This document shows, piece by piece, positions 45,200-53,546 of a stretch of 64,000 nt of DNA. Below the pieces are notes generated by a model. It was not told the DNA's origin. It searched no databases and worked only from the letters and a program-made list of their open reading frames with translations. Origin of the DNA: CAYRFF01 sp964423575 (lineage in GTDB: Bacteria; Bacteroidota; Bacteroidia; Chitinophagales; Saprospiraceae). The translations under genes and the position numbers were made by a program. Position 1 is the stretch's first letter; each line of letters starts with the position of its first letter. The stretch spans positions 4,793 through 68,792 of the forward strand of contig CAYRFF010000013.1 of assembly GCA_964423575.1 (NCBI GenBank), given 5' to 3'.

Positions 45200-45233
45200 A
45201 AAAGCTCTTGCAACCTTCATTACAAGAGCTTTT
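45200..45233. terminator. Bidirectional terminator between the GH5-like and TonB-receptor genes
   Basis: AAAAGCTCTTG (45200-45210) and CAAGAGCTTTT (45223-45233) form a perfect 11-bp stem with a 12-base loop. Flanking A and T runs serve both strands. The two genes converge here. Confidence 0.8.
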
Positions 45234-45265
45234 ATTAATCTTTAGCGTGAAAGTCCGTTGACGCT

Positions 45266-47719
45266 TTATTTAAAGCCGTCTTCCATACCGCCTTCACCCA
45301 TCTGCATACGTCTCATATCCGCAGGCTGCTTTTTCTTGGAATTATCTTTTCCGAAGTTATAAGAAACGCTTACTCCGAAGCCGCGGCTATCCCACTTATG
45401 AACTACATATTCGCTCACTAAGTCATTGATATAGATATCACCTTCAAATTGCATGGTATTAAAAATATCTCTTGCGTTTACAGAAACCCGAAGCTTTTCA
45501 TCCAGGAAGCTCTTGGCAAGTGCTATGTTAATACTTCTGAATGATCTGATGCTCCCTTGTGGCGACTTAAATGGCAAGCTATAGTTTCCTGACAGCTGCA
45601 ACATAAAATCTCCGGGTAAAGTCATCTGTGAATTGAACTGACTTCTCATGCGAAAACTCTTGGTATTGGCCACATTTAGACCTCCGAAGTTATTCAGAGT
45701 GGACTGGTATGCGTTTACCGTTCCGGTTAAGTTCCACCAACTAAATGGTCTTATGCTTATAATCGTCTCAGCTCCTATTTCCTCACTTTTGCCAAAGTTT
45801 TCAAAAGTAGACATTGTGATTTCTCCGGTACTTTCAACATATCTGTGAATCTGATTATTAATAATCTTATAATATCCGGTCAGATTCAAGGTCAGGAGTT
45901 CCCATATCTTCTTATAACCGAGTTCAATACTATGAATATCTTCCGGCTGCAAGTATGGATTACCTGATCTTAGGTTTAGCGGATCAGAATAATTAGTAAA
46001 TGGATTCAACTGCCAGCTATTAGGTCTTTCAATACGCCGGCTATAGCTCAGCAAAAGTGTATTTGTTGCTCCGATATTTTGCATCAGGTGAATACTGGGA
46101 TACAAGCGTGAATATGTCTGATCATATTTATTTTCCGGGTCATTTTCCAGTGCTGATTTCAGGATAGTGGTTTCATGGCGCAGTCCTGCCTTATACCCAA
46201 AACTTCCTATCTCATGTCCCCATGATAGATATGCGGCCATCACATTCTCGCTATAATCAAAAATATTGGAGCGTGATGGGTCATCTACATAATTCCCTGT
46301 ATCATCATAAATTGAGAACCAGGTATCTGTGTACTTCAAGCGTAGATTATGGTGGAGACCCGCCTCCAGGCTCATACCTTCCCCAAAAGGTCTGGTATAG
46401 TCTATTTTGCTCATAATTTCAGAGTCATTTCTTTTCTCACCTTGTTTCTCTCGATCGTAAATAGGAAATAAGCTACCATCATCGGCGTAAGCTTGATTGA
46501 AATATTCCTGATCATGTCCACGATCTCCCAGATCGTATACAAAATCTATATCTAACTGATGCTCAGGTTCAGAAAACTTTTTCATCCAACCCAAATTAAT
46601 TCGGTAATTTTCGCCTCCATGGGTCTGATCGGAAGTTCTTCTTTCTCTATAAAGTGGATTGCCGTCTGCATCTTTATAACTATAATCTACAATTCTTTCA
46701 GATGGATTCCCATGGGTCCTGAATGTCCCAGTCCAATAGAATGTGTTACTATTATTGACATAGATGTCCATTCCACCTTCAATATTATGTCCACCTCTAT
46801 TCCAGTAGCCATCGCTATCCTGTGATATTATTGAATATTCCTGACTCTCCTTAATAAATCTATCCTGATGTCCGGAACGTCTCCTCTTGGCATCTGAAAA
46901 GCCGTAATTTATGAAGGCGTTCATACGCTTATTTCTCATATTAAGCCCCACTCCGCCATTATACTGCATATAATGTGCATAAGTTACACCCATATTCACA
47001 TTGCCGTTAAACCCAACCTTGTCACTTCTTTTCATGACAATATTGATAATTCCGGCAGTACCTTCAGGATCGTACTTAGCACCTGGATTAGTGATTATTT
47101 CCACCCGTTCTATATTGGAAGCAGGGGTTTGACGTAGTAAATCACTAGGAGAGAAACTCGTCGGTCTCCCATCGATAAGAATCTTTACATTTTCATTTCC
47201 TCGTAAACTGATATTTCCCTCTACGTCCACATCAATAGATGGCACGTTACGCATCATTTCAAGAGCATCTCCCGACTGACTTGCTATATCCTGACTAGCA
47301 TTAAAAACACGCTTATCAAGCCTTGTCTCAATTGCATCTTTTCGTTCTCGTACAATGACTTCACCTATCTCAAGCGAATGCGATGAAATCTTAATCGTTC
47401 CCAGATGCTCTTTTTTGTTGGCGCCTGAAATTTTAATTGGACCAAGTGTTATTTCTTCATAACCGATATAACTCAAGACGACATAATATTCTCCCACCGG
47501 CACATCATCTACGACAAACTCACCGGACATTCCACTTATATTCCCTGTAACAACAGTTGAATCAAGCACAGAAATTACGGAAATTGTGGCAAACTCTATC
47601 GCTTCTTCCGATTGTGCATCAACTATTTTTCCGGTAATTTCTCCATCGATATGAGGTGACTGGGCTATTCCCAATTGTGTTAAAAAAAGTACTGCAATAC
47701 TTAATATGAACTTATTCAT
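45266..47719 (-). CDS. TonB-dependent-receptor-like outer-membrane protein (OMP_b-brl_3)
   Basis: An 817-residue protein. It has a signal peptide (MNKFILSIAVLFLTQLGIA), a carboxypeptidase-regulatory-like domain (GKIVDAQSEEAIEFATISV...), a plug domain (DALEMMRNVPSIDVDVEGNISLRG), and a beta-barrel of the CirA/OMP_b-brl_3 family ending in VSYNFGKDNSKKKQ. There is no SusD-like partner gene and no regulator next to it. A Met/Asp-Gly-rich tail (MRRMQMGEGGMEDGFK) extends past the last barrel strand. Ligand unknown; a role in metal or peptide uptake is one possibility. Confidence 0.85.
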   Translation of the reverse strand: MNKFILSIAVLFLTQLGIAQSPHIDGEITGKIVDAQSEEAIEFATISVISVLDSTVVTGNISGMSGEFVVDDVPVGEYYVVLSYIGYEEITLGPIKISGANKKEHLGTIKISSHSLEIGEVIVRERKDAIETRLDKRVFNASQDIASQSGDALEMMRNVPSIDVDVEGNISLRGNENVKILIDGRPTSFSPSDLLRQTPASNIERVEIITNPGAKYDPEGTAGIINIVMKRSDKVGFNGNVNMGVTYAHYMQYNGGVGLNMRNKRMNAFINYGFSDAKRRRSGHQDRFIKESQEYSIISQDSDGYWNRGGHNIEGGMDIYVNNSNTFYWTGTFRTHGNPSERIVDYSYKDADGNPLYRERRTSDQTHGGENYRINLGWMKKFSEPEHQLDIDFVYDLGDRGHDQEYFNQAYADDGSLFPIYDREKQGEKRNDSEIMSKIDYTRPFGEGMSLEAGLHHNLRLKYTDTWFSIYDDTGNYVDDPSRSNIFDYSENVMAAYLSWGHEIGSFGYKAGLRHETTILKSALENDPENKYDQTYSRLYPSIHLMQNIGATNTLLLSYSRRIERPNSWQLNPFTNYSDPLNLRSGNPYLQPEDIHSIELGYKKIWELLTLNLTGYYKIINNQIHRYVESTGEITMSTFENFGKSEEIGAETIISIRPFSWWNLTGTVNAYQSTLNNFGGLNVANTKSFRMRSQFNSQMTLPGDFMLQLSGNYSLPFKSPQGSIRSFRSINIALAKSFLDEKLRVSVNARDIFNTMQFEGDIYINDLVSEYVVHKWDSRGFGVSVSYNFGKDNSKKKQPADMRRMQMGEGGMEDGFK

Positions 47720-48023
47720 TCTACTTTTCTATTCTTTTATATTTTTCTGCTTAGGCAAATGTTTTTTATAGGTGTCTGAAGTCACATTTGTCAAGCTGTT
47801 AAGCTCTTTGGATATTAAACGTCAAAACCTTTGGTTTTAGTCCACAAAACTCTCGATACAAGGCGACTTATTCACACTATGCTGCAGGATTAACATAACA
47901 TTAAGAAGTATTATGCTATATCTGCAAATTATAACAATAATGAAATTGATATTACTTCAATTTTATTTTAGTGGTCGTAATAATTTATTGGAATCTAATT
48001 AGGGTTATTCAATTGAAACTATG
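47720..48023. other. Long spacer between the TonB-receptor gene and tRNA-Leu
   Basis: A 304-base AT-rich stretch without a coding frame I can support. It should hold the promoter of the TonB-receptor gene on the minus strand, but no full TAnnTTTG box is seen. The closest is CATTTGCC upstream of the start. A TTGACA-N18-TATAAA resemblance is discussed under rejected items. Confidence 0.6.
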
Positions 48024-48107
48024 TACCGAAGGAGGGAATCGAACCCTCACTCTGTTGCCAGAACTGGATTTTGAATCCAGCGCGTCTACCAATTCCGCCA
48101 CTTCGGC
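48024..48107 (-). tRNA. tRNA-Leu (CAA anticodon)
   Basis: An 84-nt class II tRNA with acceptor GCCGAAG/CTTCGGT (a terminal G-U pair), anticodon stem CTGGA/TCCAG around loop TTCAAAA (anticodon CAA), a long variable arm, and discriminator A. CCA not encoded. Confidence 0.95.
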
Positions 48108-48190
48108 ATTTCAATTTATTCAGGGACTGCAAAACTATAAAATTATTTTCATTTATAGTACATTATTTCCCTTAAACTATCTCGCTTGTT

Positions 48191-49525
48191 TTACTTCATC
48201 AGACGTAGAACGTCCAGACCATTTGCGTAAAGCAATAAACCCAATACAATTATAAATCCTATGAGGGTTGCATATTCCATAAACTTGTCGCTGGGCTTTC
48301 TTCCTGTAACCACCTCCCAGAGTAAGAACATTACGTGCCCACCATCCAGAGCGGGAATCGGTAAGAGGTTCATAATTGCAAGTATCAGTGACAATATCGC
48401 CGTGATTGTCCAGAAAGACTGCCAGTGCCACTGCTGAGGAAATAACTTGGTTATCGTAACAAATCCACCGAGAGAATCAGATGCCTTAATATTTCCTTTA
48501 AACATCTGGCCAAAAGCCTTAAACTGATCTGCCAGGAATGAATATCCTTTGACAACACCATAGGGCAATGCTTGTAAAAGAGTATATTTTCTGGTGCTCA
48601 CCTCATAAAAATGATCAAAGGTATAATTATAAGTCCCGAGATAGCCTTGCTCATCCGTCGTAGCTTCTACACTCACTCTTTCCCCATCTCTGGAAACTAC
48701 AAGAGCGAGTTCCTTCAACGGCTCCAAATTAACTAGTTCACTAAATTCATCAAAGAACTGAATCGGCGTTCCATTCACTTCAACAACTCTATCTCCTTGC
48801 TTCAAACCGGCTTTGGCAGCTGCTGAACCAGGCACGACATCATAAATCTGATACGGAACCCTGGGTTCATATAGAAGCGCTTGCGAATTTTCAGAATCCG
48901 TAAGCCACGCCATTGCAGAATCCGGGAAAGTAATGGTTGTGCGTGACCCATTTCTCAATACATCTGCAGTCTTAGCATTATTCAGAATCACTTCCTTGAA
49001 TACTACTCTATCGTTTAATTCAGCAAGCTCTGTATCGCCGATTGCAAGAACTTTATCACCATGTTCAAAACCTAGCTTCTGGCCCATTTCATGGACTGCA
49101 ATTCCGTTAGTAGCATTTTCCGTGGAAAGATACATTTCCCCCCAATGCCATGCTATCAGACCGAATATCAAAAACCCAAGAATGAAGTTAACTGTTACTC
49201 CACCCAACATTATAATCAGTCTTTGCCAAGCGGGTTTAGAGCGGAATTCATCCGGCTTTGGTGGAAGCTTCATCTGCTCTTTATCCATCGACTCATCAAT
49301 CATCCCTGCAATCTTTACATATCCTCCCAGCGGAAGCCATCCTATACCATACTCAGTATCGCCTATCTTCTTCTTAACCAAAGAAAACCAGGGATCAAAA
49401 AACAGATAGAATTTCTCAACTCTAGTTTTAAAAAGCTTGGCAGGGATAAAGTGTCCCAATTCATGCAACACTACCAATATCGAGAGGCTCAGAATGAGCT
49501 GAGCTATCATTACCATCACGCCCAT
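48191..49525 (-). CDS. rseP: Site-2 protease RseP
   Basis: A 444-residue intramembrane zinc metalloprotease. The active-site HELGH is at residues 21-25 in the first helix, followed by the MREβ-type loop. A PDZ domain is centred on VVPGSAAAKAGLKQGDRVVEVNG, and the third-helix NLLPIPALDGGH motif with the third zinc ligand is present. It cleaves anti-sigma factors and signal peptides in the inner membrane. There is no dxr or bamA directly next to it, unlike in proteobacteria. A TAnnTTTG box lies about 97 bases upstream. Confidence 0.95.
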   Translation of the reverse strand: MGVMVMIAQLILSLSILVVLHELGHFIPAKLFKTRVEKFYLFFDPWFSLVKKKIGDTEYGIGWLPLGGYVKIAGMIDESMDKEQMKLPPKPDEFRSKPAWQRLIIMLGGVTVNFILGFLIFGLIAWHWGEMYLSTENATNGIAVHEMGQKLGFEHGDKVLAIGDTELAELNDRVVFKEVILNNAKTADVLRNGSRTTITFPDSAMAWLTDSENSQALLYEPRVPYQIYDVVPGSAAAKAGLKQGDRVVEVNGTPIQFFDEFSELVNLEPLKELALVVSRDGERVSVEATTDEQGYLGTYNYTFDHFYEVSTRKYTLLQALPYGVVKGYSFLADQFKAFGQMFKGNIKASDSLGGFVTITKLFPQQWHWQSFWTITAILSLILAIMNLLPIPALDGGHVMFLLWEVVTGRKPSDKFMEYATLIGFIIVLGLLLYANGLDVLRLMK

Positions 49526-49621
49526 AAATCCAACTTATTATTTGTTCACACTCTGATAAATCATAAAAATCTATCAACTTACTCGTAACGAGTATAATCG
49601 TATACTTGTTCTGGATGCGCG

Positions 49622-49629
49622 CAAATGTA
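49622..49629 (-). promoter_or_regulatory. Candidate Bacteroidota -7 element for rseP
   Basis: The minus strand reads TACATTTG (complement of 49622-49629), matching TAnnTTTG, about 97 bases before the rseP start. No TTG is found at the expected -33 spacing. Confidence 0.4.
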
Positions 49630-49750
49630 AGATTAAATATGTATTTATTCCGATTAACTACTGTCATTTCCTGATGATTGCACCGTTTCTTTTAATTTTA
49701 ATTAAAATATTTACAATTTTGCACCGGATTTTATTCTATAAAATGTCCTT

Positions 49751-50458
49751 ATGCAGATATTCTATTGTGACGATATTATAAATAAACGCGCTACTCTTAC
49801 AGCTGATGAAGTTCATCATCTACGCGTATTACACTACAAGGCAGGGGATGAAATACTCTTGATGGATGGCAAGGGCAATAAGATATCCGGAGTTATAGAA
49901 AACATAAAAAAGAAGGAGGCTTATGTTAATATAGTTTCCGTTGAATCCTTTCCCGCAGTTGAAAAACCACTAACCGTATGTATCGCCCCTACCAAGAATT
50001 TAAATCGGATTGAATGGTGCGTGGAAAAAATGGTTGAACTGGGAATTCAGGAGATACGTTTTTTCAAGTCAGCTCATTCGGAACGGCAGGATATCAATGT
50101 GGATAGGATCAGGAAAAAGGTGATTTCGGCTGCTAAACAATCCTATAAATGGCATCATCCTGTGTTGACCGAGATCTGTGATTTCGAGGAAATCATAAAA
50201 GACCCTACATTTGCCCTGAGCGGAAAAATAATAGCACATCTATCCGATGAATCTGTTAATGCTACATCACATATAAGATTAATGAAGGATAAACCGTTAG
50301 TATTTCTGATAGGTCCGGAAGGCGACTTTAATGATGATGAGCTTGATATAGCTTCCGCAAATGGTTGGAAGCAGGTATGTTTTGGTCATGAGCGGCTTCG
50401 TACTGAAACAGCAGCTTTATATGCAACTATGTTAAATTATATATTAGACGATTTATGA
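49751..50458 (+). CDS. rsmE: 16S rRNA m3U1498 methyltransferase RsmE
   Basis: A 235-residue SPOUT methyltransferase that modifies U1498 in the 30S decoding region. The N-terminal PUA-like domain (MQIFYCDDIINKRATLTADEVHHLRVLH) leads to the knotted catalytic domain with CIAPTKNLNRIEWCVEKMVELG, LIGPEGDFNDDE and LRTETAALYA. Length is normal. Its stop overlaps the next start by 4 bases. Confidence 0.95.
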   Translation: MQIFYCDDIINKRATLTADEVHHLRVLHYKAGDEILLMDGKGNKISGVIENIKKKEAYVNIVSVESFPAVEKPLTVCIAPTKNLNRIEWCVEKMVELGIQEIRFFKSAHSERQDINVDRIRKKVISAAKQSYKWHHPVLTEICDFEEIIKDPTFALSGKIIAHLSDESVNATSHIRLMKDKPLVFLIGPEGDFNDDELDIASANGWKQVCFGHERLRTETAALYATMLNYILDDL

Positions 50459-51108
50459 AAAAATTATTGTTGGTTTTCTGTCTTTTTGTATCGTACTCGG
50501 CAATGGGACAATACACATCAACACTTAAACTGGCCTTATTGAAATACAGTGGAGGTGACTGGTACGCCAATCCTACTTCACTGCCTAATCTCGCCGATTT
50601 CTGCAATACAAATCTCGGGACAAAACTCGATAGGAATTATGCAACGGTTGAGCCGGGAAGCCCGGATATTTTCAACTATCCATTTATTCATTTAACCGGA
50701 CACGGAAACATAATCTTCACGGATCACGAGGCAGAAAACCTCAGAAAATATCTCAAGGCAGGAGGCTTCCTGCACATGGATGACAACTACGGTATGGATC
50801 CCTACGCAAGGCTTGCAATAGCTAAGATTTTCCCCAATGAAGAGCTAGTGGAAATTCCTTATGAACACCCTATTTATTCAATAAAATATGGCTTCCCTGA
50901 TGGTCCTCCCAAGATTCACGAACACGATGGAAAACCACCACAGGGTTTTGGTATCATTTACGAAGGAAGACTTGTCTTGTACTATACGCATGAAGCGGAT
51001 CTGGGTAATGGCTGGGAAGATCAACAGGTGCATAATGACCCTGAGGAAGTACGTATAAAGGCCTTAAAAATGGGGGCCAATCTTGTGAAATATGCCTTTA
51101 TGAATTGA
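50455..51108 (+). CDS. DUF4159 family periplasmic protein
   Basis: A 217-residue exported protein with a signal peptide (MKKLLLVFCLFVSYSAMG). The body has the DUF4159 pattern: PFIHLTGHGNIIFTDHEAENLRKYLKAGGFLHMDDNYGMD, then GFGIIYEGRLVLYYTHEADLGNGW. The fold resembles class I glutamine-amidotransferase-like proteins without obvious catalytic residues. It starts 4 bases inside rsmE, so the pair is coupled. Role unknown. Confidence 0.85.
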   Translation: MKKLLLVFCLFVSYSAMGQYTSTLKLALLKYSGGDWYANPTSLPNLADFCNTNLGTKLDRNYATVEPGSPDIFNYPFIHLTGHGNIIFTDHEAENLRKYLKAGGFLHMDDNYGMDPYARLAIAKIFPNEELVEIPYEHPIYSIKYGFPDGPPKIHEHDGKPPQGFGIIYEGRLVLYYTHEADLGNGWEDQQVHNDPEEVRIKALKMGANLVKYAFMN

Positions 51109-51121
51109 TGGATTCTGTTGT

Positions 51122-51198
51122 TTTTAGGCTTTCAATAATAAAACTTAATTAAAAAGATTGGAACTATTCCACTAAAAGACTATTTTAGCCTTTCAATA
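51122..51198 (+). repeat. Pair of 16-nt direct repeats upstream of the small membrane-protein gene
   Basis: TTTTAGGCTTTCAATA (51122-51137) and TTTTAGCCTTTCAATA (51183-51198) differ at one position and start 61 bases apart. The second ends 10 bases before the ATG of the 57-residue gene. Possible regulator sites or a leftover duplication. Confidence 0.5.
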
Positions 51199-51208
51199 TT
51201 TAAAGTTG

Positions 51209-51382
51209 ATGAATATGGGCAATCATGAAATTGAATATAATGCTGGCGTAACTAAATACTGGATTCTTTTTGTAGTATTTGCAATACTTACAATCTTGGC
51301 ATTGATGTTTTTAAATCAATTCTTCTGGGTTCCTCTCCCATTTGCTATAACCTATCTGGTATTGGCATTGAGAGTAATGTAA
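51209..51382 (+). CDS. Small two-helix membrane protein (57 residues)
   Basis: An open frame from ATG 51209 to TAA 51380-51382. The 57 residues begin with a polar segment (MNMGNHEIEYNAGVTKY), then two hydrophobic stretches (about residues 18-35 and 41-55) with a Trp-Val-Pro turn between them. The frame fills an otherwise empty 339-base spacer and has a strong membrane-protein composition, which chance reading in AT-rich DNA could also give. No family recognised. Confidence 0.5.
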   Translation: MNMGNHEIEYNAGVTKYWILFVVFAILTILALMFLNQFFWVPLPFAITYLVLALRVM

Positions 51383-51447
51383 ACCTCTTTTGCTATACAT
51401 TTTTAATTCTATTTTATTGTCTGACTTAGACAAATCATACCCGCGAA

Positions 51448-52524
51448 TTATTTGCCGGGCTTATCTTGTATTGCCACTTCCGCAACCTTATTCTTATGAG
51501 CCATTCTTTCAGAGATGAAAGTACCGATAATCGCAAGCGCCAGTAGAAGGAACATTAGGTTGAGCGTTCCGATATCCTGAAAAATAATTGCAATTCCTAT
51601 AAATAGCAGATTAACTACTGCAAGTATAGTGCTAGCAGTGGTGTGGCTTAACCCCGAATCAATCAACAGGTGGTGTATATGCCTTCTATCCGGGTCAAAG
51701 GGAGATCTTCCCTTAAGTATTCTTACGGTAAAAATCCGCAATGTATCAAACAAAGGAACTATCAAAACAGCTATTGCAATAGCCGGGGCCGAATTAAAAG
51801 CATAATCACCTAAACCGCCTTCTGCATGCATTCCTATGAATTTTATTGCCATAATTGACACGACCATTCCACATAAAAGCGAACCGGAATCACCCATGAA
51901 TAATTCAGCAGGCGACCAGTTGTATTTCAGAAATGCTATAAGCGCTCCTATCATTGCAGCTGCCATAATTGCAAGTTCAATCTTATTCATCAGAAAAAAC
52001 CAGACTCCAAAGAACAAACAGGCTATAATCGTGAGATTAGCGCAAAGCGTATTAATTCCATCCACGAGATTATATGCGTTGATTATCACGAGAATTGTAA
52101 ATATACTCAGCACATATATTACCCAGGTAGGAATCTCGTACAAACCGAATATCCCAAACAAGGAAGGTATCTGAATTCCTACCTGATAGGTAAGTATAAA
52201 GGCAACGACAAATTGTGCAAGCAGCTTCTTCAATGGATCAATGGGGATTATATCATCCCTGACTCCTACAATGAAAAGAATTATCATGCTACAGAGGATA
52301 AATTGCATTTCACTGAAGAGATTCACCGGCGTCCAGGTAATTACTGCAAAGAAAACTGCAGTAAATATGGCTATTCCACCCAGAGAAGGAGTCGGTATCG
52401 TATGTGATCTTCTTTCCCCCGGTTTATCGGTAAGTTTTTTGACCTTGGCGATATTGATAATAGATGGGATTGTGAAGGCAGTAAGTACAAATGCCGTAAT
52501 GAAACTTAAAATAAGAATATACAT
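51448..52524 (-). CDS. WecA/MraY-like UDP-sugar:polyprenyl-phosphate transferase
   Basis: A 358-residue polytopic membrane enzyme with about ten helices. It has KLTDKPGERRSHTIPTPSLGG at the N-terminus, AYNLVDGINTLCANL, and LFMGDSGSLLCGM, the Asp-rich motifs of the family. RRHIHHLLIDSGLSH in the C-terminal loop points to the WecA/TagO (GlcNAc-1-phosphate) branch rather than MraY. It would start O-antigen, teichoic-like or capsule glycan synthesis on undecaprenyl phosphate. It is divergent from uppS, which makes that lipid. Confidence 0.9.
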   Translation of the reverse strand: MYILILSFITAFVLTAFTIPSIINIAKVKKLTDKPGERRSHTIPTPSLGGIAIFTAVFFAVITWTPVNLFSEMQFILCSMIILFIVGVRDDIIPIDPLKKLLAQFVVAFILTYQVGIQIPSLFGIFGLYEIPTWVIYVLSIFTILVIINAYNLVDGINTLCANLTIIACLFFGVWFFLMNKIELAIMAAAMIGALIAFLKYNWSPAELFMGDSGSLLCGMVVSIMAIKFIGMHAEGGLGDYAFNSAPAIAIAVLIVPLFDTLRIFTVRILKGRSPFDPDRRHIHHLLIDSGLSHTTASTILAVVNLLFIGIAIIFQDIGTLNLMFLLLALAIIGTFISERMAHKNKVAEVAIQDKPGK

Positions 52525-52663
52525 ACACTTAGCATCGCCATCTAATCATTAAAATAGGATTTGGTCCGGACAATTCTTGTACTTTTATACTAAAATCAGA
52601 CCTTATGAAAGATAAAGCTACAGAGTATTGAACTCAATCCATAACTTTATCTAATGATTTTAT

Positions 52664-52671
52664 TAGATTTG
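52664..52671 (+). promoter_or_regulatory. Candidate Bacteroidota -7 element for uppS
   Basis: TAGATTTG matches TAnnTTTG and ends 17 bases before the ATG at 52689. If used, transcription would start after the GTG at 52671, which excludes that GTG as a start codon. The -33 TTG is not clear. Confidence 0.45.
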
Positions 52672-52688
52672 TGTACTTAAGTCAGTTT

Positions 52689-53441
52689 ATGGGAGGGAAA
52701 GAATTATTAGACAAGGATAAAATCCCACAACATGTTGCAGTAATCATGGACGGGAACGGGCGCTGGGCCAGGGACAAAGGTCTCCCTCGTGTCATGGGGC
52801 ATAAGAATGGTGTAACCGCAGTCCGTAACACTACAGAGATTGCTGCGGAGCTAGGCGTCAAGTACCTCACTTTATATGCATTTTCCACCGAAAACTGGAA
52901 CAGACCAAAACTCGAAGTAAATGCACTCATGCAATTACTTATCGAGACCGTAAAAAGAGAACTCAAAACACTGCAGAAAAACGATATAAAGCTCGATGTT
53001 ATAGGCGATGTTTCCCAGCTTCCAGCAAAAAGCAGGTCTGCCCTGGAATATGGGATTAAAGAAACAGCCGGAAACAAGAGAATGACTTTGATTCTCGCAT
53101 TGAATTATTCAGCGAGGTGGGAAATCACACAAGCTGCAAAGGCTCTTGCACAGGACCTGAAAGAAGGTGTTATCAGTGAGGAGGAGATTAATGAAGCAAG
53201 TTTTAATAATTATCTCTGTACGAAGAATATACCGGATCCCGAATTGATGATAAGAACAAGCGGGGAAAAACGCATCTCCAACTTCCTGCTTTGGCAGCTC
53301 GCATACACCGAGTTATACTTTGTAGATACGCGCTGGCCGGACTTTAAAAAGGAAGACTTTATCGAAGCAATCATCAATTATCAATCCAGGGAAAGAAGAT
53401 TTGGCAAAACCAGTGAACAGATTAAGGAAAAAGAAGCCTGA
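52689..53441 (+). CDS. uppS: Undecaprenyl diphosphate synthase (cis-prenyltransferase)
   Basis: A 250-residue enzyme that adds isopentenyl units in cis to make undecaprenyl diphosphate, the carrier for peptidoglycan and O-glycans. Motifs in order: VAVIMDGNGRWA with the catalytic Asp, GHKNGV, TLYAFSTENWNRP, and the C-terminal PDLMIRTSGEKRISNFLLWQLAYTELYF (here PELMIRTSGE). I start at ATG 52689. A GTG at 52671 would add six residues but lies within a promoter-like box. Confidence 0.95.
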   Translation: MGGKELLDKDKIPQHVAVIMDGNGRWARDKGLPRVMGHKNGVTAVRNTTEIAAELGVKYLTLYAFSTENWNRPKLEVNALMQLLIETVKRELKTLQKNDIKLDVIGDVSQLPAKSRSALEYGIKETAGNKRMTLILALNYSARWEITQAAKALAQDLKEGVISEEEINEASFNNYLCTKNIPDPELMIRTSGEKRISNFLLWQLAYTELYFVDTRWPDFKKEDFIEAIINYQSRERRFGKTSEQIKEKEA

Positions 53442-53458
53442 AATCACAGGTTTTTTCT

Positions 53459-53466
53459 TACTTTTG
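53459..53466 (+). promoter_or_regulatory. Candidate Bacteroidota -7 element for bamA
   Basis: TACTTTTG matches TAnnTTTG and lies 18 bases after the uppS stop, giving bamA a leader of about 75 bases. No TTG is seen at the expected -33 position, so bamA could also be read from uppS. Confidence 0.4.
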
Positions 53467-53546
53467 CTCACTATCTAAATAAATTGAATAACATTGGGTG
53501 AGATATTCTCGTTCTCAATGCAAAATAAAAGAGATTACATCTCGGT

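Noticed and set aside
47765..47794. TTGACA-N18-TATAAA resemblance to a sigma-70 promoter on the minus strand before the TonB-receptor gene
   Set aside because: Bacteroidota housekeeping sigma factors use a different consensus, and AT-rich DNA gives such matches by chance.
48177..48431. An 84-codon minus frame overlapping the end of rseP
   Set aside because: It lies in another frame of rseP, which keeps all its conserved motifs, so this is a shadow frame.
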